From: CAWDPQ01 sp049642465
GTDB taxonomy: Bacteria > Acidobacteriota > Vicinamibacteria > Vicinamibacterales > 2-12-FULL-66-21
NCBI GenBank assembly: GCA_049642465.1
Contig: JBAROV010000228.1
Coordinates: 1 to 18,073 of the forward strand
Length of the DNA: 18,073 nucleotides
Reading direction: 5' to 3'
A model generated the notes under the pieces. It ran no database searches. It was not told the DNA's origin and saw only the letters and a list, made by a program, of their open reading frames with translations. The translations under genes were made by a program, and so were the position numbers. Below, piece by piece: positions 6,032 to 14,264 of the stretch. Each line of letters opens with the position of its first letter. The stretch's first letter is position 1.

Positions 6032-8683
6032 ATGTCCTGGTGGTCGCGGATTTCGAACACGCTTGGTCCGACTCGACTCGATGAAGAACTCGAGGAGGAG
6101 CAGCGTTTTCACATCGACGCGCGCGCCGACGAACTCGAAGCCCAGGGACTCCCGCGCCGCGCTGCGCTCGAACAGGCGACGCGTCAATTCGGACATCCTT
6201 TGCTCCTGCGGGAGTCGAGCCGCGACGTCAAGCTTCTGACCTCAGTCGAATCCGTATGGCGAGACTTTCGACTCGGACTCCGTCTTCTCAGGAAAGACGC
6301 GGTCGTGTCGTCTGCCGCAATCCTGTCGCTCGGCCTCGCGATCGGCGCGTGCACCGCGGCGTACTCGCTGATCGATGCGCTGATCCTGCGGGAGCTGCCG
6401 GTCCGCGATCCCACTGGTCTCGTGTATCTGAATCGCAGCGGTCCGAAAACCAACGAGCTGCGCTTCTCGACCGTGTTGAGTTATCCCTTCTTCGAGCGCA
6501 TCCGTCAGGCGGCGGCGCCGCATCTCGAGGCGTTCAGCATGAGCCACCAGTCGCTGCGGCAGGCCGCTCTGCCGGATGCCGGCGGCACCGAGGAAAAATT
6601 GCGAACGCAGTTTGTCTCCGGGAATGCGTTCAACGTCCTGGGAGTGGACGCCGCTCTGGGACGCGTGCTGCTGCCCACTGACGACGTGACGCCAGGTGGG
6701 CATCCGGTCGCCGTCATCAGCCACGCCTTCTGGACGCGCCGGCTCGGCGCAAATCCAGCCGCGCTCGGACGGTGGATTCAACTCGAGCAGCGGCCCTACC
6801 AGATCGTCGGCGTCGCACGCGCCGGATTTACCGGAGCGCAGCCAGGGGCCCTGACGGACATCTGGATTCCGAACATGATGTTCCAGGCCGATTCGTTGCA
6901 GTCCCCTACCTGGAACTGGCTGCAGATCTGGGGCCGGCTTGCGCCGCACGCGACACGTGAGACGGTCCAGCCCATCGTCTTGGCGACGTTCGCGAACTTC
7001 GAGGCGGAGCAGGGCAGCGCCGCGAAGGCCCGCGAGCAGCAGACGGCGGAGGCGGCGATCGACGTTCGCGATGCGTCCAGCGGCATTTCGCAAGTTCGCC
7101 AGAACTTCGAACGCCCCCTCCTCGCGCTGGCGGCGATCGTGGCGGTGGTGCTGCTGATCGCGTGCTCGAACGTTGCGAATCTGCTGCTCGCGCGTGGCGC
7201 AGCGCGCACCCGTGAGATGGCGTTGCGCGCCTCGATCGGTGCCGGCCGCCGCCGGCTCGTGCAGCAGGTTCTAGTGGAATCGAGTGTGCTGACATTGGCA
7301 GCGACCGCACTCGGCCTCGTTTGTGCGACGTTGACCGTTCCGCTGGTTGTCGGGATGCTGACGACGAACGAGAATCCGGTGTATCTCGACGCGCGCGCCG
7401 ACTGGCGAGCGCTCCTGTTCGTCGCCGCCCTCGGAAGTCTCACCACAGTGTTCTTCGGTCTCGTCCCGGCGTTGCGCGCATCAACAATCACGCCCGCGGA
7501 CGTCACCGCGCTCGGCGACCGGCACCACACCACAAGCGGGGTGGTACGGCCGCTCGTTGCCGTGCAAATCGCGTTCAGCCTGATGGTGCTGTTCGTGGCG
7601 GCCCTGTTGCTCCGTTCCTTCGACCGGCTTCTTGCGGTCGATCTTGGCTTTTTCCCGAAACATCTCGTGCTCCTGACGGTTGAAGCGCGGGATCGCCTCG
7701 AATCAGAACGGGCGCGCGAGGTAGGTCGTCAACTGCTCGAGCGCGTGCAATCGATGCCAGGAGTCGACAGCGCCAGCCTGTCCGGGTGGGCGCTCTTCAG
7801 AGGATGGTCGTGGGGAAACAACGTCGAGCTGCCCGGAGGAGGGCGGGCGCAGACCTTCCGGCTGGCCGTCGCCCCCAATTTCTTCAAGACCATGAACACG
7901 CGTCTCCTAGATGGCCGCGAATTCACGCCGCGCGACACCGATCGGACCAATCCGATGCCGGTCATCGTGAATGCGACGTTTGCCCGCAAGTACTTCCCCG
8001 GCGAGCGCGCGGTCGGCCAGCGCGTCTCAACAACAAGCCGCGGCCAGGCGCTGACCTACGAGATCGTCGGCGTCGCCGCGGACGCTCGCGACGGTTCGGT
8101 GCGTGGCGAAATGAACCCTTTCCTCTTCACGCCGATCGAAGATGCGGGAGGCACAGTGCTCATCCGGTCGACGCTCGATGCCCGCACGCTGGCGGACCAT
8201 CTGCGGGCGGAGCTTCCGCGCGTCCATCCATCGCTCCGGCTCGTCGACGTCACCCTGCAAAGCTCGCTCGTCGGCGCCACGCTCCTGCGCGAGCGTCTGC
8301 TGGCGGTCTTGTCGGGATTCTTTGCGGCGCTCGGCCTCGCGCTCGCCGGCGTCGGCCTCTACGGCGTCTCGAGCCACACCGTCGTGCGGCGGACCAGGGA
8401 GATCGGTATCCGCCTCACGCTCGGCGCGCGGCCGGCCGCTATCGTTCGAGCGGTCCTCGGTCGTGTCGCCACGGCGTTGGCGGTAGGCATCGTCATCGGG
8501 CTTGCCGGCGGAGTGTATTTCGCGAGGTTCGTGCAGGCGTTCCTGTATGAGATCGAACCGCTCAGTCCATCCAGTCTTGTGCTGCCCGTGCTCGGTCTGC
8601 TTGGCGTGGCGCTCCTCGCCTCATGGGTTCCTGTACGAAGAGCCACGCGTGTGGATCCTGCCGAGGCGCTGCGGATGGAGTAG
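6032..8683 (+). CDS. ADOP-family FtsX/MacB-type ABC permease with N-terminal prefix domain
   Basis: An 883-residue inner-membrane permease of the acidobacterial duplicated orphan permease type. Residues about 12-85 form the prefix domain found in PadR-linked permeases (LDEELEEEQRFHIDARADELEAQGL region, rich in Glu/Arg helices). The first membrane helix is at about 90-113, followed by a MacB-like periplasmic domain and an FtsX block from about 362 (ALAAIVAVVLLIACSNVANL). A second periplasmic domain and a second FtsX block from about 755 to the end follow (RRTREIGIRLTLGARPAAIV, then ATRVDPAEALRME). The start at 6032 is chosen because GGGAGG precedes it closely; an in-frame ATG at 5972 lies inside padR. 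No ATPase gene is adjacent, so the nucleotide-binding partner must be encoded elsewhere. Cargo cannot be told from sequence; lipid, peptide or drug export or a mechanotransmission role are all possible. Confidence 0.93.
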   Translation: MSWWSRISNTLGPTRLDEELEEEQRFHIDARADELEAQGLPRRAALEQATRQFGHPLLLRESSRDVKLLTSVESVWRDFRLGLRLLRKDAVVSSAAILSLGLAIGACTAAYSLIDALILRELPVRDPTGLVYLNRSGPKTNELRFSTVLSYPFFERIRQAAAPHLEAFSMSHQSLRQAALPDAGGTEEKLRTQFVSGNAFNVLGVDAALGRVLLPTDDVTPGGHPVAVISHAFWTRRLGANPAALGRWIQLEQRPYQIVGVARAGFTGAQPGALTDIWIPNMMFQADSLQSPTWNWLQIWGRLAPHATRETVQPIVLATFANFEAEQGSAAKAREQQTAEAAIDVRDASSGISQVRQNFERPLLALAAIVAVVLLIACSNVANLLLARGAARTREMALRASIGAGRRRLVQQVLVESSVLTLAATALGLVCATLTVPLVVGMLTTNENPVYLDARADWRALLFVAALGSLTTVFFGLVPALRASTITPADVTALGDRHHTTSGVVRPLVAVQIAFSLMVLFVAALLLRSFDRLLAVDLGFFPKHLVLLTVEARDRLESERAREVGRQLLERVQSMPGVDSASLSGWALFRGWSWGNNVELPGGGRAQTFRLAVAPNFFKTMNTRLLDGREFTPRDTDRTNPMPVIVNATFARKYFPGERAVGQRVSTTSRGQALTYEIVGVAADARDGSVRGEMNPFLFTPIEDAGGTVLIRSTLDARTLADHLRAELPRVHPSLRLVDVTLQSSLVGATLLRERLLAVLSGFFAALGLALAGVGLYGVSSHTVVRRTREIGIRLTLGARPAAIVRAVLGRVATALAVGIVIGLAGGVYFARFVQAFLYEIEPLSPSSLVLPVLGLLGVALLASWVPVRRATRVDPAEALRME

Positions 8684-8707
8684 GACGAGAGCGCGAACCC
8701 GGTTACG

Positions 8708-8725
8708 ATCACGACCCTCCGTGAT
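8708..8725. terminator. Weak hairpin between the convergent permease and hydrolase genes
   Basis: ATCACG at 8708-8713 pairs with CGTGAT at 8720-8725 around a 6-base loop, across the last codons of the minus-strand hydrolase and 25 bases after the permease stop. There is no T run next to it, so bidirectional termination is only a possibility. Confidence 0.2.
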
Positions 8726-9725
8726 GGCGGTCGTGCGCGCGGCGCGCCTCGTCCACTGCGGCTTTTTTCGGAAACTCTTTACCCGTGAGCTCCTTGTAAA
8801 CCTGCGCCACCTGCGCCTCGAACGCGGTGACTGGTTTGGCGCTGGTGTCGATATACGTCGCGTGCCGCTCAAGCAGCGACTGGCGGATGGCCGGGACGTC
8901 GGCCTGGACGCGATCGGCCGGCGCGTTCTGTCTTTTTTCCACTTCCGCCCGCAACGCAACGAAGTATTGGCGCTGCGTGTCGATGACGCTGCCGTCCCCG
9001 ATGGCCCCGTGTCCGGGCGCCACGACTGACGCCCCGAGCTTCTGAACTTTGCCGAGCGTTTCAATCCAGGCGGCGCTGTCGCCATCGCCCATGTAGTTGT
9101 ACGGGCCGTTGACGGCGGCGTCGCCGGTAAAGAGGATCCGCTCCTTCGGCAGCCACGCAAAGCCATCGCCGTGGGTGTGCCCGACGCCGAAATATCGCAA
9201 CTCGACACGATGGGTTCCGTCATCGAACACCATCAGGTCGCGATACAGCAGTGACGGTGGCTTGAGCTTGGTGGTTCTGAGATCCTCGCGCTCTTTGGCC
9301 TCACCCTCCCAGCGCCCCGGCTTTCCGCCGAAGAATCCTGTTTCGTACTTCCGCATCTCGGCGACGACATTCTCGTGGGCGACAGGAACTGCGCCGTTGT
9401 CGACCCAGATCTGGTTGCCATATGCGTGGTCGCCGTGATGGTGGGTGTCGAAGGCGAATCGAATGGGCTTGGCCGTTTGCGCCTTGATCTTGGGAATGAT
9501 CTCCTGCGCACCGGAAGGAAAGTTGGCATCCAGCACGAGCACGTAGTCGTCGAAAATCACCCAGCCGTTGTTGCAGTGCCCCTTCCCGCGCAGATCGCCT
9601 TCGTGGAAGTAGACGCCCGGGGCGAGCTCCTTGACCGTGTTGATTTGGCTGGCGAAATCGCGCTGAGTGAGGAGGCCCAGGAGCAGACACGCGATCAGCC
9701 CACAAAGAATGGTGAGACGCTGCAT
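8709..9725 (-). CDS. Exported metallo-beta-lactamase-fold metallohydrolase
   Basis: A 338-residue protein with an N-terminal signal sequence (hydrophobic about 4-19, then TQRDFASQ), so it acts in the periplasm or outside. The metallo-beta-lactamase fold is clear. The metal motif is THHHGDH at 94-100 (HxHxDH, with Asp99 and His100), the third ligand is His183 in VGHTHGDG, the bridging Asp202 is in LFTGDAA, and the last is His239 in APGHG. All dinuclear zinc ligands appear present. The C-terminal third (about 250-325) is helical and ends in a His-rich tail. GGAGGA lies six bases before the ATG. The carbonic-anhydrase-like gene ends 27 bases upstream on the same strand, so the two are probably co-transcribed. 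The substrate cannot be read from sequence: the fold serves lactonases, beta-lactamases, sulfatases and phosphodiesterases, so a resistance role should not be assumed. Confidence 0.9.
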   Translation of the reverse strand: MQRLTILCGLIACLLLGLLTQRDFASQINTVKELAPGVYFHEGDLRGKGHCNNGWVIFDDYVLVLDANFPSGAQEIIPKIKAQTAKPIRFAFDTHHHGDHAYGNQIWVDNGAVPVAHENVVAEMRKYETGFFGGKPGRWEGEAKEREDLRTTKLKPPSLLYRDLMVFDDGTHRVELRYFGVGHTHGDGFAWLPKERILFTGDAAVNGPYNYMGDGDSAAWIETLGKVQKLGASVVAPGHGAIGDGSVIDTQRQYFVALRAEVEKRQNAPADRVQADVPAIRQSLLERHATYIDTSAKPVTAFEAQVAQVYKELTGKEFPKKAAVDEARRAHDRHHGGS

Positions 9726-9752
9726 GTTGAGTCCTCCATGGATGCCAGGTCC

Positions 9753-10208
9753 TTACGGGCTCACGCGCTCGAAGGTCGCCGCGCCATCCTCGATTCGCGC
9801 GAAGTAGGCCTCGATCCGTCCGGCGAAGCGGTCACTGAACTCGCGCTGGATGTCACGGAGATCCGCGAGCTGCCGCGCGCGGACGCGTTCCGGCTCGGTC
9901 GCCTGCAGCATCGTAAAGTACCAGCGGCAGTCGTCGTGGTTGATCAGTATGACGCGCTCCGGCTTCGTGAGGTCGACGAGGAATTTCAGCCAGCGCCAGC
10001 CTACCCAGGAAAATTTCGGCAGGAAATCGAGCCGCGCGAGCGACTGCGGGCCGCCAGGGACGGCGACCAGCCCGTACTCACGCACGCCCAACCCATTCCT
10101 CAGGAATTCGTGGAAGTGCCACTGGTAACGCGGGTCGCTGCAGTGGACGACGATGACACCGGCGTCTTTCGGGATGCCGTGAGGAGACGTGCGGTAGACG
10201 ATAGACAC
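9753..10208 (-). CDS. Beta-carbonic-anhydrase-like small zinc protein
   Basis: A 151-residue protein without signal peptide or membrane helix, so presumably cytoplasmic. It carries the zinc signature of beta-class carbonic anhydrases: HCSDPRYQ with Cys23, Asp25 and Arg27 (CxDxR), and INHDDC with His91 and Cys94 (HxxC). Between them, VAVPGGPQSLARL (48-60) sits where canonical enzymes have their Gly-rich turn. All three protein zinc ligands and the Asp-Arg dyad are present, but the residue after Cys94 is Arg rather than the usual Gly and the chain is shorter than typical enzymes (about 180-220). It may be a true CO2 hydratase or a divergent zinc protein of the same fold. The GTG start at 10208 is taken because no ATG precedes the motif; no clear ribosome site is seen. 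It lies between the kinase-regulator pair and the metallohydrolase, all on the same strand. Confidence 0.78.
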   Translation of the reverse strand: MSIVYRTSPHGIPKDAGVIVVHCSDPRYQWHFHEFLRNGLGVREYGLVAVPGGPQSLARLDFLPKFSWVGWRWLKFLVDLTKPERVILINHDDCRWYFTMLQATEPERVRARQLADLRDIQREFSDRFAGRIEAYFARIEDGAATFERVSP

Positions 10209-10323
10209 ACACGATAGCTTATGGCACCTGCGTGGAATTCGTCAGTCCGAAGCGGCGCCCGAACGAGACCGAACTCAAGCGCGCAGATTGAGCCAGGCGC
10301 AGCCAAAAACGTAGACGGTCTAT

Positions 10324-10360
10324 ATCCTGTTCGCTTCGACTCGCTGCGCTCGCTCAGGAT
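10324..10360. repeat. REP-like palindromic element at the regulator stop codon
   Basis: ATCCTG at 10324-10329 and CAGGAT at 10355-10360 form inverted ends around a core CTTCGACTCGCTGCGCTCGCTC (10334-10355), which itself holds the tandem CTCGCT-GCG-CTCGCT. From memory, near-identical cores recur between genes in many high-GC bacterial genomes, so this looks like one copy of a dispersed element. Its edge supplies the TGA stop (10356-10354) of the receiver-HATPase gene. It occurs only once in the window, so its repeat status is inferred. It could also work as a 3'-end structure for the kinase-regulator message. Confidence 0.45.
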
Positions 10361-11199
10361 GTCGCGGAGTCGTCCAGGTACTTCACGAACACGACCTCGT
10401 TGCGCTGTTCGTTGTAGAGCAGCTCATCGACACTGGCGCGCACCGTCAGCAGGCCGAAGCCGCCCGGACGGATGCCCTTCGCCTCGCGAACGTGCATGTG
10501 GGCGATCGGATCCTCGGGCGGCTGGCCGATTGCCGCATGCGGCAGGTCCTCGATGTTGAATCCGGTCCCCGGGTCGGCAATGCGGTACATGAGCATGCGC
10601 CGCGCGCGCAGACACGCAATCCGCACCGTGCGCGACGGATCCAGCTTGCCGCCCCATTCGACGGCGTTCAGCAGCAGCTCACGGAATGCATAAGCGATCG
10701 ATTCGCGCACCTCTGGGGCGAGTTTCGCATCGAGCCGGGCCATGACGGTTTCGATCCGTCCGGCCGCTTCCCGTGTACACGGCACGACGAGTTCGACCCA
10801 GTCGGGCCTCGCGGAAATCACCTCGATGGGTGGCACGTCGGGCGCGGCGAGCGCGTCACGGACGGTCTGGAGCAGCTCCGAAGCTTCCACAGGTTTGTGC
10901 ACGTACTTGAAGGCCTGTTCGCGCACAGCCTTGAGCAGTGTTTCCGGCGCCTCGTCCGACGTCATCACGACGACGCGCGGCCGCGTCTTGAGTGCGCGGA
11001 GCTTCGCGAGCAGGTCCAAGCCGTTCATTCGCGGCATCCACACGTCGAGCAGCAGCAAATCGAAGCGTCGGGTGCGGAGCGCTTTGAGCGCCGCGACGCC
11101 GTCCTCTGCGACGGAGATCGAAAAACCAGCGCCCGTCAGGATCGAACGCAACACGTGACGTGTGCCCTTGTCATCGTCGACCACGAGGATCTTGCTCAT
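10354..11199 (-). CDS. Response regulator: receiver domain fused to anti-sigma-type HATPase
   Basis: A 281-residue cytoplasmic protein. Residues 1-118 are a complete receiver: VVDDD at 6-10, phospho-acceptor Asp52 in LLLLDVWMP, Thr80 in VVMTSD and Lys102 in VHKPVE. Residues about 135-275 are a GHKL ATPase of the RsbW/anti-sigma kind: N box RELLLNAVEWGG (173-184), DPGTGF (209-214) and the Gly-rich GGFGLLTVRASVDEL (246-260). There is no DNA-binding domain, and no PP2C phosphatase domain between the two as in HsbR-like regulators. The start codon overlaps the stop of the hybrid kinase (ATGA), so the two are translationally coupled and Asp52 is probably the final acceptor of that phosphorelay. 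The output is likely binding or phosphorylation of a STAS or sigma-factor partner not encoded here. The last residues are set by the repeat-like element. Confidence 0.92.
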   Translation of the reverse strand: MSKILVVDDDKGTRHVLRSILTGAGFSISVAEDGVAALKALRTRRFDLLLLDVWMPRMNGLDLLAKLRALKTRPRVVVMTSDEAPETLLKAVREQAFKYVHKPVEASELLQTVRDALAAPDVPPIEVISARPDWVELVVPCTREAAGRIETVMARLDAKLAPEVRESIAYAFRELLLNAVEWGGKLDPSRTVRIACLRARRMLMYRIADPGTGFNIEDLPHAAIGQPPEDPIAHMHVREAKGIRPGGFGLLTVRASVDELLYNEQRNEVVFVKYLDDSATS

Positions 11200-14100
11200 G
11201 ATGGCCTGCGCTTTCGGGTTGGTGATCGCCGCTTCTTCGGACGCGCGGTCGAACGGCGGCGGCGTGACGGGGCGATGAGATGGGCTTTGAGGAACATGCT
11301 CTCGAGCCGCTCGATCTCCTGGCGAAGTTTCGCAGACGCGCGCCCTGCCTCGTCGAAGCGCCGCGAAAGCGCCGCCTGCTCGAGTTCCGCCGCGGCCTGG
11401 CGGCCCGCAGAACCGCCCACCGTGGCGATCGCCCCTTTCAACCGGTGCGCGGCCAGCCGCAGCGCCTCGCTGTCGCGTTGGCGGAGCGCCAGGTCGATGC
11501 GGCGAAGAGAAGCGGGATAGTCCGCTCGAAAGAGCTTGATGACGTCCTGAAGGAGGCGGCGCTCGCCGCCGCAGTACGCGAGCGCGGCGCGTTCGTCGAA
11601 CGTCGTGTCGCGGGCCAGCGTGTCGGGTGCCTCAGGGCCTTTGGCCGCCACCCCGCCTCCAAACCGCTCGACGGTTGCGATCAACTCGTCGACGTCAATC
11701 GGTTTCGACAGATAGCCGTCCATGCCAGCGTCCAAACAGCGCTCGCGATCGCCGCGCATGGCGTGCGCCGTCAAGGCAATGATCGGGAGCCGGGTGTCGC
11801 GCGTCCGCTCCCGCTCGCGAATCGCCTGCGCCGCCTCGAAGCCGCTCATTTCGGGCATCTGGATGTCCATCAAGGCGACATCGAATCCTCTCTTCCCGAC
11901 CGATTCGATGGCCTCGACGGCCTCCCGCCCGTTGTCAACCGCCGTGACTGTGTGGCCGCGTTTCTGGAGCAGCGTCGTCACGAGTTTCCGGTTCACCGGA
12001 TTATCTTCCGCCACGAGCACGTGCAACGTGCGCGCGCGCGAACCAATCCGTCCGGCCGTTGGCTCCGTTCGTCCATTTTTGGTCGCCACTCCGAAGAGGC
12101 GTGCGAGCGCCTCGAGCAGGTCGGAATGCTTGATCGGCTTGGTGAGGACGACGTTGATGTCTTTCCTGTGGCGGCGCATGAGGTCATCGGATTGCCCGAC
12201 CGACGACAACATGACGATCGGCGTCCTGGCAAGCCGGCGTGTGCGCTTCACCTGTCGCGCGAGCATGAACCCGTCCACGTCGGGCATCTGGCAGTCAGTG
12301 ATCAACACGTCGAAACGAGCGTTCGTGCCGGCGGCCGCCGTGAGTGTGGACACCGCCGCTGCGGCGTCGCTGACCACCGTTGGCTTCATCTGCCAGCTCG
12401 CGAGCATCTCCTCGAGAATGCGACGGTTCGTCGCGTTGTCGTCGACGACGAGCACACGCAGCCCCTGGAGTGCCCGTGGTTTCGCGACGGTCTGGCGTTC
12501 GGGCGTGGTAGCCGTCCGCTCAAAGGTCGCCGTAAAGAAAAAGGTGCTGCCACGGCCTTCCGCGCTCTCGACCCAGAGCTGCCCGCCCATGAGCTCGACG
12601 AGTCGCAAGGCGATCGCCAGACCCAGGCCGGTGCCGCCATAGCGCCGCGTCGTCGAACTGTCCGCCTGGGTGAACGGGCGAAAGATCTGGCGCTGCTTCT
12701 CCGGCGCGATGCCGATGCCGGTGTCGCTGACCGCGAAATGCAGCGTCGCGCGGTCGGCAGTGACCTGCTGCACGCTGACGTGGAGCACGACCTCACCCTC
12801 GGTCGTGAACTTGACGGCATTGCCCATCACGTTGAGCAGCACCTGACGAAGACGACCCGCGTCTCCGAGCAGCGTCTCTGGAACGTCGGGCATGATGTGG
12901 CACGCCAGCTCAATCCCCTTTTCCGCGGCGCGGAGTGCGAGCAGCTTTGCCGCATCGCCGACGGTTTCACGAACGTCGAGCTCCGCGCGCTCGAGGTCGA
13001 GCCTCTGGGCCTCGATCTTCGAGAAATCAAGGATGTCGTTGATGATCTCCAGCAGCGATTCCGCCGACGACTTGACCGTGGTCAAGTATTCTCGCTGCTC
13101 CGCCGACAATCGAGTCTGCAGCGCAAGCGTCGTCATTCCGAGGATGCCGTTGAGCGGGGTCCGGATCTCGTGGCTCATGTTGGCGAGGAACGCGCTCTTG
13201 GCTTCCGTCGCCTCTTCAGCGTGCCGCTTGGCGATCTCGAGCTCCTTGACGAGCTGCGCCAGACGACCGGCTTGCACCTCGAGCTCACGCTGGCTCGTCT
13301 CGAGGTCGCGGGCGTAACTCGCCAGGGTTTCTTCGGCGGCCTTTCGCTCGGTGATGTCCCGGGCAGCGCCGAACACGACCTGTTGCTCGGGAAACGGCGT
13401 GGACGTCCACATCAACCAGCGCAGCGTGCCGTCCTTGTGGAAGTACCGGTTCTCGAAGTAGATGACTTCCTGACCGCGCTCGATCTGCTTTATCGACTCG
13501 GCCCGCGTCGCCTCACGATCGTCGGGATGCACGAAGTCCATGAACGGCCGCGACAGCAGATCCTCCTGGGTGTAGCCCAGGATGCGTTCCCACGCGGGGT
13601 TCACCCGTTTGAAATATCCGTCGAACCCCGCGATGCAGAGCATGTCGAGCGAGAGCATGAAGAACCGATCGAGCTCCTCCTGCGCTCGCCGGCGATCCAT
13701 GAAGAGCCCGATTTGGTTGCCGATACTCGTGAGCATCGACAGCAGGTCTTCGTCTGGCGCGCGAATCTCACGGCTGAAGAATTCCATCACGCTGACGACG
13801 TTGCCGCGGAGCAGGATGGGGAATCCGAACGCACCGTGCAGCCCTTCGCGAGCGGCTATCGGCGCGCGTGGGAAATTCGAGTCGTGCACGACGTCTGGGA
13901 TCCACGCGGGTTCGCCGCTCTCCCAGACACGGCCGGGCAGGCCGATCCCTCGAGGGAACGTCGCTCGTCTGCTGGCAGCGCTGAACTCAGGGAAACTACC
14001 GGCGGCGGCGGTCCAGATCTGGGCACACCGCAACACCTCCGGCTGGCGGTCGATCGTCCAGAGCGCGCCATGCTCCCAGTCGAGCGCTTTGCAGATTGCC

Positions 14101-14228
14101 TCGAGGATTTTCGGAACAGCATCCGCGAACGTCGATGCTTCGGCGAGCGCGCGCGCAATCTCATGTTCAGCCCTGAGACGTCGCTCGGCCAGTTCCGAAC
14201 CGCCCAGCGCTCGCGCGTGAGATGTCAT
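11196..14228 (-). CDS. Soluble GAF-PAS hybrid histidine kinase with two receivers and Hpt domain
   Basis: A 1010-residue cytoplasmic sensor with no membrane helix. Order: GAF (about 22-178), PAS (about 187-297, ending GAARDITERKAAEE), coiled coil (298-345), HisKA with His353 (FLANMSHEIRTPLN), HATPase_c with N box Asn470, DTGIG (502-506) and GGTGLGLAI (531-539). Then come receiver 1 (about 590-712, Asp645, Lys697), receiver 2 (about 736-855, Asp788, Lys842) and Hpt (about 875-980, His928 in AAHRLKGA). All phosphotransfer residues are present, so it is a complete His-Asp-His relay, BarA/EvgS-like but without periplasmic sensing. It ends in a very basic tail (989-1010). The downstream receiver-HATPase gene overlaps its stop by ATGA and is the likely target. 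The signal is unknown; a small ligand or redox cue through GAF/PAS is the usual case. Confidence 0.95.
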   Translation of the reverse strand: MTSHARALGGSELAERRLRAEHEIARALAEASTFADAVPKILEAICKALDWEHGALWTIDRQPEVLRCAQIWTAAAGSFPEFSAASRRATFPRGIGLPGRVWESGEPAWIPDVVHDSNFPRAPIAAREGLHGAFGFPILLRGNVVSVMEFFSREIRAPDEDLLSMLTSIGNQIGLFMDRRRAQEELDRFFMLSLDMLCIAGFDGYFKRVNPAWERILGYTQEDLLSRPFMDFVHPDDREATRAESIKQIERGQEVIYFENRYFHKDGTLRWLMWTSTPFPEQQVVFGAARDITERKAAEETLASYARDLETSQRELEVQAGRLAQLVKELEIAKRHAEEATEAKSAFLANMSHEIRTPLNGILGMTTLALQTRLSAEQREYLTTVKSSAESLLEIINDILDFSKIEAQRLDLERAELDVRETVGDAAKLLALRAAEKGIELACHIMPDVPETLLGDAGRLRQVLLNVMGNAVKFTTEGEVVLHVSVQQVTADRATLHFAVSDTGIGIAPEKQRQIFRPFTQADSSTTRRYGGTGLGLAIALRLVELMGGQLWVESAEGRGSTFFFTATFERTATTPERQTVAKPRALQGLRVLVVDDNATNRRILEEMLASWQMKPTVVSDAAAAVSTLTAAAGTNARFDVLITDCQMPDVDGFMLARQVKRTRRLARTPIVMLSSVGQSDDLMRRHRKDINVVLTKPIKHSDLLEALARLFGVATKNGRTEPTAGRIGSRARTLHVLVAEDNPVNRKLVTTLLQKRGHTVTAVDNGREAVEAIESVGKRGFDVALMDIQMPEMSGFEAAQAIRERERTRDTRLPIIALTAHAMRGDRERCLDAGMDGYLSKPIDVDELIATVERFGGGVAAKGPEAPDTLARDTTFDERAALAYCGGERRLLQDVIKLFRADYPASLRRIDLALRQRDSEALRLAAHRLKGAIATVGGSAGRQAAAELEQAALSRRFDEAGRASAKLRQEIERLESMFLKAHLIAPSRRRRSTARPKKRRSPTRKRRPS

Positions 14229-14246
14229 CGGCTGAGGAGTGGGGCG

Positions 14247-14252
14247 ATTATA
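14247..14252 (-). promoter_or_regulatory. Perfect -10 box (TATAAT) upstream of the hybrid kinase
   Basis: The minus strand has TATAAT at 14252-14247, 18 bases before the kinase ATG. No good -35 box lies 16-18 bases further upstream (CCTTTG is the match at 17) and no Shine-Dalgarno precedes the ATG. Transcription would begin about 12 bases before the start codon, a near-leaderless message. The plus strand of the same spot reads TATAGT (14249-14254), which could serve the divergent permease. Confidence 0.4.
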
Positions 14253-14264
14253 GTCTGGGCCACG

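Noticed and set aside
8735..8767. GC-rich palindrome followed by TTTTTT, like a terminator for the first permease.
   Set aside because: The T run is some 15 bases away from the palindrome and encodes Lys-Lys in the opposite-strand hydrolase, so it is not a canonical terminator.
8709..9725. Possible antibiotic-resistance beta-lactamase.
   Set aside because: Only the general metallo-beta-lactamase fold is shown. Nothing visible assigns it to a known beta-lactamase class, and the fold covers many unrelated substrates.
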